This document shows, piece by piece, positions 24,437 through 32,772 of a stretch of DNA of 39,492 nt. The stretch lies in assembly GCF_007997295.1 (NCBI RefSeq), contig NZ_VORY01000026.1, positions 1 to 39,492 on the forward strand, given 5' to 3'. Positions within the stretch are counted from its first letter, which is position 1; each line of letters opens with the position of its first letter. This stretch comes from Gillisia hiemivivida. GTDB lineage: Bacteria; Bacteroidota; Bacteroidia; Flavobacteriales; Flavobacteriaceae. Both the position numbers and the translations under genes were made by a program. Under the pieces are notes generated by a model, which saw only the letters and a list, made by a program, of their open reading frames with translations, was not told where the DNA came from and did not search any database.

Positions 24437-24508
24437 AGAGTGGTCAAAATAATTTAATTGCTTTGAATTAGCCTTTTTAGCGTAAATGACCACTCTTTCT
24501 TTTTTGCC
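24437..24508 (+). terminator. Terminator after carbonic anhydrase 2
   Basis: AGAGTGGTCA and TGACCACTCT form a perfect 10-bp stem (about 24438-24446 with 24487-24496) around a loop of about 40 bases, followed by TTTCTTTTTT. It may partly separate the enzyme from the DUF2490 gene. Confidence 0.7.
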
Positions 24509-24559
24509 TTTATTTAATTAACAAATAGACCTTCTTTTTAGGTTCATAAACAAAATAAA

Positions 24560-25216
24560 ATGAAGAAATACTTTTTTTTATTAGCCTTTCTTTTACCTTT
24601 TTTAGCGAGTGGCCAAGATAGTAATCTTGGGAATTGGCTAATTTATATTGGAAATAAAAAGATAAATCAAAACTGGAATATCCACAATGAAGTTCAATAT
24701 AGAAACTATAATGCCATTGGAGATTTGGAGCAATTATTACTAAGAACAGGATTAGGTTATACTTTCAATGAGGGTAACAACAATTTCTTAATTGGCTATG
24801 GCTATATTTTATCTGAAAACTACGTAGATAATAGTGACAATAAAACATCGATAAATGAGCATCGCATTTTTCAACAATTCACTTCAAAACAAAACGTAGG
24901 AATTATAAAAATAAATCATCGCTATCGTTTTGAACAGCGCTTCGTTGAAGAGGATTATAAAATGCGATTCAGATATTTTTTAAGCCTGAACATCCCCTTA
25001 GTGAAAGCGGATAATGATAGCAAACATTTATATCTGTCAGCCTATAATGAAATATTTCTAAACACAGAATCTTCGATATTTGATAGAAATAGGCTTTATG
25101 GTGGTATTGGCTATCACTTAAATAAGAATATAAGACTAGAGCTGGGTTATATGAACCAGTTTTTTGAAACAAGTAGTCGCGATCAAATTAATATTATAAC
25201 ATTCGTGAACTTTTAG
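24560..25216 (+). CDS. DUF2490 outer-membrane beta-barrel protein
   Basis: 218 residues. A Sec signal peptide (KKYFFLLAFLLPFLASG, cut before QDSNLGNW) is followed by alternating amphipathic strands (IHNEVQYRNY, LRTGLGYTF, FLIGYGYIL, INHRYRFEQRF, FRYFLSLNIP) and a terminal aromatic (FVNF), typical of an outer-membrane barrel. DUF2490 has no proven function. It stands downstream of the exported carbonic anhydrase, and a relic of the same gene follows the cytosolic carbonic anhydrase at 15895, so the family seems tied to this module, perhaps as a pore for bicarbonate or another anion (inference). Confidence 0.85.
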   Translation: MKKYFFLLAFLLPFLASGQDSNLGNWLIYIGNKKINQNWNIHNEVQYRNYNAIGDLEQLLLRTGLGYTFNEGNNNFLIGYGYILSENYVDNSDNKTSINEHRIFQQFTSKQNVGIIKINHRYRFEQRFVEEDYKMRFRYFLSLNIPLVKADNDSKHLYLSAYNEIFLNTESSIFDRNRLYGGIGYHLNKNIRLELGYMNQFFETSSRDQINIITFVNF

Positions 25217-25229
25217 CATTGTAGTCTAT

Positions 25230-25388
25230 TATACCTGCAGATACCACCGGTTAATTGCAAATACCAGGCAATTTAGTATAAAGTGATAATTAAGAGACCA
25301 TATAAAAAACAACTAAACCGACAATCTCTATAGCTATCGGATTGCTTCCCCTACTTAAGGCTTCATGCATTGACCCCTAGTCGGAACC
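25230..25388 (+). repeat. About 150-bp intergenic repeat, copy R6
   Basis: Begins 13 bp after the DUF2490 stop. Block A: GCAAATACCAGGCAATTTAG then AAAGTGATAATTAAG; block B: AACTAAACCGACAATCTC then the near palindrome ATAGCTATCGG; block C: GCTTCCCCTACTTAAGGC. The most diverged of the set with R8. Confidence 0.65.
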
Positions 25389-25421
25389 GTAATATTGAAT
25401 AACCGTTCAAAAACAAGAGAC

Positions 25422-26240
25422 ATGGACAAAATGAACAGAATCACAGTTTTAGTTGACTTTTCAGAGCATTCCAAGAATCTAGTCAATTTTGCATTTGGCC
25501 TTTCTGAAAGCATTAAAGCCAAGGTCTTATTTATACATAAATATACCTCTATGGTACCAGGAATGACCGATCAGGATACCCGAGATGAGATAATGCGCAC
25601 TAACAAGGAGGAAGCCCATGCCAAGTTATGGAAGTTGGTTAAAAACAGGGTCTTTAGCGAAGATTCCATCCATGTAAGCCCTAAACCGATTCTTACAATA
25701 CTGAATGAACTTAAAGCCGATCGCTATTTTGACTGGGTATTGGCTGGGCTAAAGGGCACTGGTGCATTAAAACGCCTATTCATTGGCAGCACTACCGTTT
25801 CAATTATTGATAATTCTGATCATTTAACCATAGCTGTTCCGATAAACATGCCCATATCTATACCAAGAAAACTTTTAGTAGGAGTCAACCCCCTATTCCC
25901 GTTAAATCAACACCAGTTTAGCAACATGCTAAGGACACTTGCCGGGAAAGTTCAAGAGGTGGAATTTTTTTCTATTGTTAAAGATGGTGAAAATGAAGAT
26001 AAGGCTAAAGATCAACTCAACAGATTACGTAAAGAATATGATGCGTATAATTCAAGCATTTCTTTATTCAAAGGAGAAGATGCATTTAATGGATTGAAAG
26101 CTTATCTAGAGAAGACTCCCGATTCCTTTCTGGTGCTTCAACAAGGATCTCGCTCCCTTCAAGACAAGCTTTTCAGAAAATTTATGATCAATGAACTGGT
26201 ATATAGCGGGCAAACTCCATTAATTGTTATTTCAAAATGA
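25422..26240 (+). CDS. Universal stress protein, tandem UspA domains
   Basis: 272 residues from ATG 25422; an upstream TTG at 25395 and an ATG at 25431 are alternatives. The first UspA domain reads ITVLVDFSEHSKNLVNFAF through the nucleotide-binding pattern LKGTGALKRLFIGSTTVSII; the second, from about residue 145, is more degenerate and ends with the strand PLIVISK. Bacteroidota UspA proteins are often tandem. The stop overlaps the Kef-type antiporter start by 4 bases (ATGA), so it is translationally coupled and may sense ATP or stress for the transporter, as Usp domains do in some K+ systems. Confidence 0.85.
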   Translation: MDKMNRITVLVDFSEHSKNLVNFAFGLSESIKAKVLFIHKYTSMVPGMTDQDTRDEIMRTNKEEAHAKLWKLVKNRVFSEDSIHVSPKPILTILNELKADRYFDWVLAGLKGTGALKRLFIGSTTVSIIDNSDHLTIAVPINMPISIPRKLLVGVNPLFPLNQHQFSNMLRTLAGKVQEVEFFSIVKDGENEDKAKDQLNRLRKEYDAYNSSISLFKGEDAFNGLKAYLEKTPDSFLVLQQGSRSLQDKLFRKFMINELVYSGQTPLIVISK

Positions 26241-27913
26241 ATTGGCTCTACTCCATTATAGGTAATCCGTTTTTTGAATTCACGGTCATATTGGCTCTAG
26301 CTGCTGTTTTGGGTGCTTTAGGACAATTGTTAAAACAGCCGTTAATCGTGATGTTTATTGCTTTGGGTATTATTGTAGGCCCCTCTTTCTTCGACATTGT
26401 TCAATCTCATGACCAAGTACACTTACTCGCTGAAATAGGCATTGCTTTACTCCTTTTTATTGTTGGGCTCAAACTTGATTTAAGAATAATAAAATCGGTA
26501 GGAAAAATAGCCTTACTCACAGGATTGGGTCAAGTAATATTTACCTCGCTTATTGGTTATTTTATAGGAATATTATTAGGATTTTCAAGTTTACATAGCT
26601 TCTATATTGCAGTTGCACTAACCTTTTCCAGCACCATCATCATCGTTAAATTATTATCAGACAAAAAGGAAATTGATTCTCTTCATGGGCAGATCGCCAT
26701 AGGATTTCTGATTGTGCAGGACATAGTGGTCATTCTGGCAATGATTATCTTGTCTGCCATGCAAAAAGGCGATGAAACCTCCCTCACACAGGATGTTATC
26801 AAAACTTTAATTGCCGGAATCGGCTTATTGGGCTTCACTTTTTTGGCATCGAAATGGGTCATTCCAAAGATAAGTCACCTACTGGCAAAGTCGCAAGAAT
26901 TGCTTGTACTTTTTGCCATTGCTTGGGCAGTTTCACTTGCTTCAGTCGGTGAACTTATTGGATTTAGCCGGGAAGTAGGCGCTTTCCTTGCTGGTTTAAG
27001 CCTGGCATCGGCAGACTTTAAAGATGCACTCAGCAGTCGTCTTGTGAGTCTGAGGGATTTCTTGCTTTTATTCTTCTTTGTGAATCTGGGAGCCAACCTG
27101 GATCTCTCCCTAATTGGGGGTCAGGTATCTTCTGCCCTTGTATTTTCCACATTTGTGCTTATCGGTAATCCTATTATCGTATTAATTATAATGGGAATCA
27201 TGGGGTATAGAAAGCGTACATCTTTTCTCGCAGGACTAACCGTTGCCCAGATTAGTGAGTTCTCACTGATTTTTGCTAGCCTCGCATTAACCGTTGGGCA
27301 CATCACAGATGAAATTGTTGGTCTGATCACTTTGGTAGGTCTAATCACAATCGGGCTTTCCACCTACCTTATTTTATATTCTCATCAGATATATAATTTT
27401 ATTTCACCTGTTCTTTCTGTTTTTGAACGAAGTAAGATTTCTGAAAATGATAGTTTGTACTTAGGCTTAGAAAAGTATGATGTAATTATTTTCGGTTTAG
27501 GTAGATTTGGCTACCGCCTTGCAGAAAAATTAGACGAGCATCCTAATATTTCTTATTTAGGTATTGATTTTGACCCTAGAACTATTAAAGAATGGAGGCA
27601 AAAAGGAAGAAATGTAAAATATGGTGATATAGAAGACCCTGAACTGCTTGAGCAAATTCCCTATCAAAGTAGTAGTTATATTATAAGTACAATATCCGAT
27701 ATTGATCATTCACTAATTTTGATGAATACATTAAAAACAAACCAATATGGAGGGAAACTCTTTATAACAGCATTGACCGAAAAAGACTATCAGAAAATGA
27801 CCAAATATGGAGCAGAAAATATTCTAAGACCTCATCAAATGGCAGCTTCAAACTTTTACAATTTCTATTTAAAAAATGGATTTGAAAAAATACTTGTTAC
27901 TAACACTATATAA
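26237..27913 (+). CDS. Kef-type CPA2 cation/proton antiporter with RCK domain
   Basis: 558 residues. About 12 membrane segments of the Na+/H+ exchanger fold (residues 8-390; LIVMFIALGIIVGPSFFDIV, IALLLFIVGLKLDLRIIKS, VGAFLAGLSLASADF) are followed by a TrkA-N/RCK domain (YDVIIFGLGRFGYRLAEKL, GLGRFG at 419-424, acidic LGIDFDP ending strand 2). Such proteins exchange K+ or Na+ for H+ and are gated by nucleotide or ligand at the RCK domain. The C-terminal TrkA-C domain is lacking. It is coupled to the Usp gene upstream and followed at a distance by other ion genes. 27914-28157 holds nothing recognisable. Confidence 0.9.
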   Translation: MNWLYSIIGNPFFEFTVILALAAVLGALGQLLKQPLIVMFIALGIIVGPSFFDIVQSHDQVHLLAEIGIALLLFIVGLKLDLRIIKSVGKIALLTGLGQVIFTSLIGYFIGILLGFSSLHSFYIAVALTFSSTIIIVKLLSDKKEIDSLHGQIAIGFLIVQDIVVILAMIILSAMQKGDETSLTQDVIKTLIAGIGLLGFTFLASKWVIPKISHLLAKSQELLVLFAIAWAVSLASVGELIGFSREVGAFLAGLSLASADFKDALSSRLVSLRDFLLLFFFVNLGANLDLSLIGGQVSSALVFSTFVLIGNPIIVLIIMGIMGYRKRTSFLAGLTVAQISEFSLIFASLALTVGHITDEIVGLITLVGLITIGLSTYLILYSHQIYNFISPVLSVFERSKISENDSLYLGLEKYDVIIFGLGRFGYRLAEKLDEHPNISYLGIDFDPRTIKEWRQKGRNVKYGDIEDPELLEQIPYQSSSYIISTISDIDHSLILMNTLKTNQYGGKLFITALTEKDYQKMTKYGAENILRPHQMAASNFYNFYLKNGFEKILVTNTI

Positions 27914-28157
27914 GCCAGATTCCTCATGAATTACTGAAGCAGTAAATTTTTGCACCAAAGAAATATCCTTCTTAAAATACGAAATTTGACGAGTTCAAAT
28001 ACTGAAATAAAGTTGCCTTGGAAATTTAAAAAAAACAATACAAAACCTAAAAAGTCATTATTAGCCGCAAGAGCAAGAATCAAGCTTTCAAATAAAATTA
28101 TGCCTCATCAACTAAAATTGGTAATTTAACATATACATCATTGCCAAATTTAACATT

Positions 28158-28658
28158 ATGAAAAAACCATTTTATATGTTTCGCTATTTTAGTTTTATAG
28201 CAATTATTTGTTCTTTATTAGGTTCTTTACTCCTTTTTTTTATTGGTGCTTGGAAAACCTATAACGCAATTAAAATACTTTTTTTTGACTATATCCCGAA
28301 AGGGAGCGAACATTTGCATTACACAGATATTGCAACTATATATATAATGAAATCATTGGATACATTCCTAATAGCTTTGGCATTTTTCATCTTTGCTTAT
28401 GGTATTTTTGCATTATTTATTTCTAATAAAAATGATATTGAAGACAAGGGAGTATTAAAATGGATTAGTATACCAAATATTGAACATTTAAAAACCGTAC
28501 TTGCAAGAGTCATTATTATTATTCTATTTGTTATTTTTCTTGAGATCATAATCGAAAATATTAACGATTTGAAATGGGAATTTTTGATAATTCCAATCTC
28601 TGTTCTCCTATTTGCACTTGGATTAAAATTTTTAAAATCAGATAAAGAGGAGCATTAA
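28158..28658 (+). CDS. YqhA/UPF0114 family membrane protein
   Basis: 166 residues with four membrane segments: FIAIICSLLGSLLLFFIGAW, a long segment from IMKSLDTFLIALAFFIFAYG, VIIIILFVIFLEIII, and LIIPISVLLFALGLKFL. The central ALFISNKNDIE and LKTVLARVIIIIL pattern fits the UPF0114 (YqhA) family of unknown function, found widely in inner membranes. It precedes the MscS and CaCA genes in the same direction, at about 165 bp, so it may share a stress or ion-related role. Confidence 0.75.
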   Translation: MKKPFYMFRYFSFIAIICSLLGSLLLFFIGAWKTYNAIKILFFDYIPKGSEHLHYTDIATIYIMKSLDTFLIALAFFIFAYGIFALFISNKNDIEDKGVLKWISIPNIEHLKTVLARVIIIILFVIFLEIIIENINDLKWEFLIIPISVLLFALGLKFLKSDKEEH

Positions 28659-28824
28659 AAAACTATTAAGCCAAGAGAAAACAAGGTTTATAAATTATGG
28701 TTTGCTCTGTCTACTCTAAGAAAATTATACAGATTTTCCAGAACCATCAATAATTTAGAGAGGTTACTGCCGAGAAACGTCAAGGCATATTCTATAAGCA
28801 ATAGCCAATTAAAAAGTCATCTAT

Positions 28825-29310
28825 ATGGAAATTAGAATAATAGAAACCATAATTGCAATTGTCTCCTTCTTGATTTTCAGAATTTTAACTATAAAATTTT
28901 TTGCAAAAATTCAGAATACATATAATTATTCGAAATACAGGGTAAGACCTATTTTAAAGTTTATTAATATATTCATTCTTATAACACTTATAATTGTAAT
29001 AATAGCAATTTGGGGAGTTGAGCAGGCAAAGCTTTTGACTTTCATTACTTCTGTCCTCGCCGTTGTTGGTATAGCATTATTTGCCCAATGGTCTATACTT
29101 TCTAACATATCTTCTGCTCTAATCATTTTTATAAGCCATCCTGTTAAATTGGGAGAATCAATTACAATTATTGATAAGGAATTTGATATTAAAGGACAAG
29201 TGTCCGACATAGGACTATTCTATGTAATTTTGAAGACAGATACAAATGAAAAGATTATGATTCCCAACAATGTGTTTCTACAGAAAGCAACAAAAATAAA
29301 TAATCAATAA
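28825..29310 (+). CDS. Small MscS-family mechanosensitive channel
   Basis: 161 residues, shorter than E. coli MscS (286). Two N-terminal membrane segments lead to the pore-lining helix region (LLTFITSVLAVVGIALFAQW) and the start of the cytosolic beta domain (HPVKLGESITII, IKGQVSDIGLFYVIL, KIMIPNNVFLQK). The large C-terminal cage domain is missing, so this is a natural mini-form, with the beta domain complete. It would release solutes under osmotic downshock. The next gene starts one base after the stop, so they are an operon. Confidence 0.85.
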   Translation: MEIRIIETIIAIVSFLIFRILTIKFFAKIQNTYNYSKYRVRPILKFINIFILITLIIVIIAIWGVEQAKLLTFITSVLAVVGIALFAQWSILSNISSALIIFISHPVKLGESITIIDKEFDIKGQVSDIGLFYVILKTDTNEKIMIPNNVFLQKATKINNQ

Positions 29311-29311
29311 T

Positions 29312-30265
29312 ATGGTTATTTCATTAGTATTGATTGTAGTTGGATTTGCAGGTTTAATTTTTGGAGCGAATTGGCTTGTTGATGGAGCATCAGGCTTGGC
29401 AAAAAAGTACAATATTCCTGATTTGGTAATCGGTTTGACCATTGTCGCATTTGGTACTTCCGCACCCGAATTAGTTGTTAATTCAGTAGCTTCATTAGAC
29501 GGACTTTCAGATATAGTTTTGGCAAATGTAATTGGAAGTAATAATTTCAACTTATTTATAATTTTAGGAATCGCTGGTTTAGTTTATCCAATTACTGTAC
29601 AATCTTCAACCGCTTGGAGAGAAATCCCAATATCCCTGATAATTACAGTAGTTTTATTTGGACTTGCAAACGATTTTTTTATCAATCAAAACTCGGAAAT
29701 ATCAAGACTTGACGGAATTATTTTACTCCTATCTTTTATAAGTTTTCTGTACTATATATTTAAACAAATGAAAACGGAAAAAACTGAAGTAGTTCCATAT
29801 ACTCAAAAGTCAAATATTAAGATTTGGAGTTTAATTCTAATTGGTTTTAGCGGACTAATCATTGGAGGAAAATTAGTTGTTGATAATAGCATAGGTTTAG
29901 CCACAGATTTTGGAATTAGTCAAAAAATAATTGGATTAACCATAATTGCTGCTGGCACATCATTGCCAGAATTAATAACCTCAATAGTTGCTGCCCTTAA
30001 AAAGAATAGTGACATAGCAATTGGTAATGTTGTTGGTTCAAACATATTTAATATTTTGCTTATACTTTCAATTAGCTCTTTAATAAATCCCATAAAATAT
30101 AATCAGATTTTCAATCAAGATTTTGCTATACTGATTGGAGGAACAGTTTTCCTAATAATTGCAATGTTTACAGGAAAAAGAAAAAAACTTGACAGATGGG
30201 AAGCATTAATATTATTAGCATTTTATTTGATATATACTGTTTATCTGGTAACAAAAGAATTATAA
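29312..30265 (+). CDS. CaCA-family Na+/Ca2+ (or K+) exchanger
   Basis: 317 residues, about ten membrane segments. The two inverted alpha repeats are clear: AFGTSAPELVVNSVASL with ANVIGSNNFN, and AAGTSLPELITSIVAAL with GNVVGSNIFN; each has the ion-binding Glu and Asn. A short cytosolic loop (about residues 148-165) separates the halves. This matches YrbG-type bacterial exchangers, which extrude Ca2+ against Na+ or H+. Directly coupled to the MscS gene, hence an osmotic/ionic homeostasis operon. The stop is followed by repeat R7. Confidence 0.92.
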   Translation: MVISLVLIVVGFAGLIFGANWLVDGASGLAKKYNIPDLVIGLTIVAFGTSAPELVVNSVASLDGLSDIVLANVIGSNNFNLFIILGIAGLVYPITVQSSTAWREIPISLIITVVLFGLANDFFINQNSEISRLDGIILLLSFISFLYYIFKQMKTEKTEVVPYTQKSNIKIWSLILIGFSGLIIGGKLVVDNSIGLATDFGISQKIIGLTIIAAGTSLPELITSIVAALKKNSDIAIGNVVGSNIFNILLILSISSLINPIKYNQIFNQDFAILIGGTVFLIIAMFTGKRKKLDRWEALILLAFYLIYTVYLVTKEL

Positions 30266-30269
30266 AAAC

Positions 30270-30425
30270 TCAGCACAAGATCGGTTATATCAAAAAGCTG
30301 GCATTTCAGTGAAAAGTGATATATTCTAGTCCAAATATCAAAACACTAAGTCTAAAATCGCGAGAACTATCGTTAAGTGTCCCTACTGCACGCATCTTGG
30401 ATTAACCAAGACCTTTGGTAATCAT
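30270..30425 (+). repeat. About 150-bp intergenic repeat, copy R7
   Basis: Starts within 5 bp of the exchanger stop. Block A: AAAAAGCTGGCATTTCAG then AAAAGTGATATATTCTAG; block B: CACTAAGTCTAAAATCGCGA then GAACTATCG; block C: GTGTCCCTACTGCACGC, GATTAACCAAGACCTTTGG. Same orientation as the others. Confidence 0.7.
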
Positions 30426-30437
30426 TAAACATATATA

Positions 30438-31630
30438 ATGTTAAAACCAGAAGTACACGAGAACGAGAGAGATTAAAAGACTTAGAATCATATTCTATAC
30501 TCGATACTCTTTCAGAAACTGATTATGATGATATAACTGCTATTGCAGCAGAAATATGTGGTACTGAAATTTCTTTAATTAGTTTAATTGACGATAAGCG
30601 TCAATGGTTTAAATCTCATCATGGCATAGACGTAACAGAAACACCAAAAGATTATGCCTTTTGTGTTCATGCTATAAATGATCAAGAAAATGTATTCATT
30701 GTTCCAGATGCCAGGAGAGATGACCGATTTTATGATAATCCATTAGTAACCAGCGACCCTAACGTGATATTCTATGACGGTGTTCCTTTAATCAGCCATA
30801 ATAGGCTTCCTCTTGGCAATTTGTGCGTGATTGACCACGAACCAAAATTATTAAGTCAAAGTCAGATAAAATCCTTGAGAGCCTTAGGACGTCAGGTGAT
30901 GAATATATTAAATCTCAGAAAAACTAAATTGACCCTAGAAAAAACCTTACTAAATTTAGAAGAAAAAAATCTAGAATTAGAGCGTTTTGCATATGTCGCT
31001 GCGCATGACCTTAAATCTCCACTAAATGGCATTAACAGGCTGTCACAATTACTTTCTGAAAATTATAGGTCTCAGGTTGATAATGAGGGCAAGGAAATCA
31101 TCATCTTAATTGCAAAATCCAGAGATAAACTAGGAAAACTTATTGACAGATTACTAGAATACAGTAGAAGCGAGAATGTATTAAAAGAAAATAAATCCCA
31201 GATAAATATTAACAGTTTAATAGATGACTTTTCTGGACTTTTTGTTTAAGAGCGAAATTTGAAACTTAAATTAAATTCTTCAATTACTGATATTGTAATA
31301 AATAGAGCTGCTCTTGAGCAAGTTTTGATAAATCTTATTACTAACGCGATCAAATATAATGATAAGAAAAATGTTGAAATTGTAATTGGGCTGGCAGCTT
31401 CAACAACACATTACGAGTTTTATGTTCAGGATAATGGATTAGGAATAGCTTTAGAACATCAGGAAAATATTTTTGATATTTTTGAAGTTCTTGGAAATGA
31501 AGATAGGTTTGGTATGAAAGGCAACGGAATAGGTTTGGCAACAGTAAAGAAACTAATAGAAAATAGTGGTGGCTCACTAAAAGCAGAGTCAGAACAAACA
31601 AAGGGAGCCAAGTTCATATTCACATTTTAA
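30438..31630 (+). pseudogene. GAF-domain sensor histidine kinase with two lesions
   Basis: ATG 30438 opens LKPEVHENER but shifts out of frame at a GA tract (30465-30472). From there the GAF frame runs RLKDLESYSILDTLSETDYD, ICGTEISLISLIDD, KSHHGIDVTETP, FYDGVPLISHNRLPLGNLCV, then a coiled coil and the HisKA H-box AAHDLKSPLNGINRLSQLL. An in-frame TAA (31247-31249) splits off the HATPase_c domain, which is otherwise whole: N-box LINLITNAIKY, DNGLGI, GNGIGLATVKKL, ending at TAA 31628-31630. Two lesions argue for a pseudogene. GAF-kinases of this type sense redox or small ligands; no response regulator is adjacent. Confidence 0.85.
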
Positions 31631-31639
31631 AAATAGGGA

Positions 31640-31785
31640 TTGCCAACATCAGTTACTTTCAAATAGCAGGTATATAATTATGTACCTTTTTTCACTTTAA
31701 AAATAATAATTCAAACCTAAGCTAGCTATTGGTACTCACCCCTGCTCCATGCCTCTTGCGCTTGGCAAGACCATTGGCAACAAGC
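31640..31785 (+). repeat. About 150-bp intergenic repeat, copy R8
   Basis: Its ends are the clearest of the family: TTGCCAAC at the left and its complement-type GTTGGCAA equivalent (ATTGGCAAC) at the right, so the whole unit can fold end to end. It keeps CAAATAGCAGGT and CTAAGCTAGCTATTGGTAC, and block C reads CCCCTGCTCCATGCCTCTTG, GGCAAGACCATTGG. Starts 9 bp after the kinase stop. 31786-32074 has no recognisable gene. Confidence 0.65.
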
Positions 31786-32074
31786 TGAAAAGAAACACGA
31801 ATAAACAAAATTAGTTACCTGTTTAATATGGACTATTATATTTATGCTTTTCATGTCAAAAACATAAATTGAGTAAAAATGCCAATAGTCATTAAAGCAT
31901 ATAAAACACTTCGATAAGTTGAAACAAATTTAATGGTCAAAAAAAGCGTGGACCAATAATCTATGTGGCAAAAACATGTATCTTTAAATTCATAAAAGTG
32001 GAGACTAGAAATCACTTAAAAAACGGGGCGAAACCGAAAAGCCAAATGATTAGGAAATTATCATAAGTAAAAAA

Positions 32075-32254
32075 ATGTTTAAAAAATTTAACTTAACCGA
32101 CAAGTTGCTTTTTCTAGCAGCAATACTTTCGCTTATTTATTCTGAGATTTTATTTTTTAGTGGCCACCAAAACCAAGCTATTTTTATTGGTCTCTGGGTT
32201 CCTTCATTACTGTCTTTTGGAATATACTTACATCTAATAAATAAAGAAAAATGA
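32075..32254 (+). CDS. Small two-span membrane protein (59 aa)
   Basis: ATG 32075 to TGA 32252-32254. Two hydrophobic segments, LLFLAAILSLIYSEILFF and AIFIGLWVPSLLSFGIYL, with a short polar link (SGHQNQ) and basic ends (FKKFNLTDK, LINKEK). Its stop overlaps the next start as ATGA, the mark of a real translationally coupled pair. The family is not named with certainty; a conserved flavobacterial mini-protein is likely. Confidence 0.6.
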   Translation: MFKKFNLTDKLLFLAAILSLIYSEILFFSGHQNQAIFIGLWVPSLLSFGIYLHLINKEK

Positions 32255-32349
32255 TTGAATTTATACCATATTTTGCAGGAATAGTTACCTTATTGTTTGG
32301 ATTTGCGTTTGCTTATGCCATAACTGCACATATTAAAAAAGACAAATAA
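32251..32349 (+). CDS. Very small membrane protein (32 aa), coupled to the 59-aa gene
   Basis: ATG 32251 overlaps the preceding stop by 4 bases. The product IEFIPYFAGIVTLLFGFAFAYAITAHIKKDK has one membrane helix and a basic tail. Overlap plus matching character with the upstream ORF makes a two-gene membrane peptide unit plausible. Confidence 0.5.
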   Translation: MIEFIPYFAGIVTLLFGFAFAYAITAHIKKDK

Positions 32350-32469
32350 AACCAGACCGTAACAATACTTACCCAAAAGTGGTTGAAAAGTGCGATTACG
32401 GAAATTCATGGATTTAATATAGTTTCATTTGACTCGTGCGGAATAAAGGCTACATAATTCTAAACAGTT

Positions 32470-32730
32470 ATATATAAAAATGACAGATTAACTAGATGTT
32501 ACAGCGAACCATTCAAATTAAAAATCTCATCTAGACTAAGTGCTGGAAAACATACTAAGTATGAATTAGGAGAACTCTATGGGATTGCACCCTCGACCAT
32601 TAAAGAATGGGTCAGTAAATATAAACCTAAAGGCATAATGAACACAAGGGTTATGGTAGAAACAAAAGATTATCTAACACGGGTCTAAGCACTCCAAAAG
32701 AGATTTAGCAGCTTAAAAAACGATTTTAAC
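32470..32730 (+). pseudogene. IS3-family OrfA (HTH) relic
   Basis: A frame from about 32494 reads RCYSEPFKLKISSRLSAG, KYELGELYGIAPSTIKEWVSKY and NTRVMVETKDYLTRV, then TAA (32686-32688) and ALQKR. This is the helix-turn-helix and start of the leucine zipper of IS3-type OrfA proteins (normally ...ALEKEL.QLK). No start codon fits, stops occur, and there is no OrfB after it, so it is an old remnant without visible ends. Confidence 0.8.
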
Positions 32731-32772
32731 CTGTAGCCATATATCAGGGCGAAAATTCACAAAATAGTATTT

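Noticed and set aside
1351-31785. Classical integron cassette array
   Set aside because: No integrase gene, copies are separated by up to 12 kb including core metabolic genes, and the ends do not fit the usual RYYYAAC/GTTRRRY core sites. Kept only as an attC-like hypothesis.
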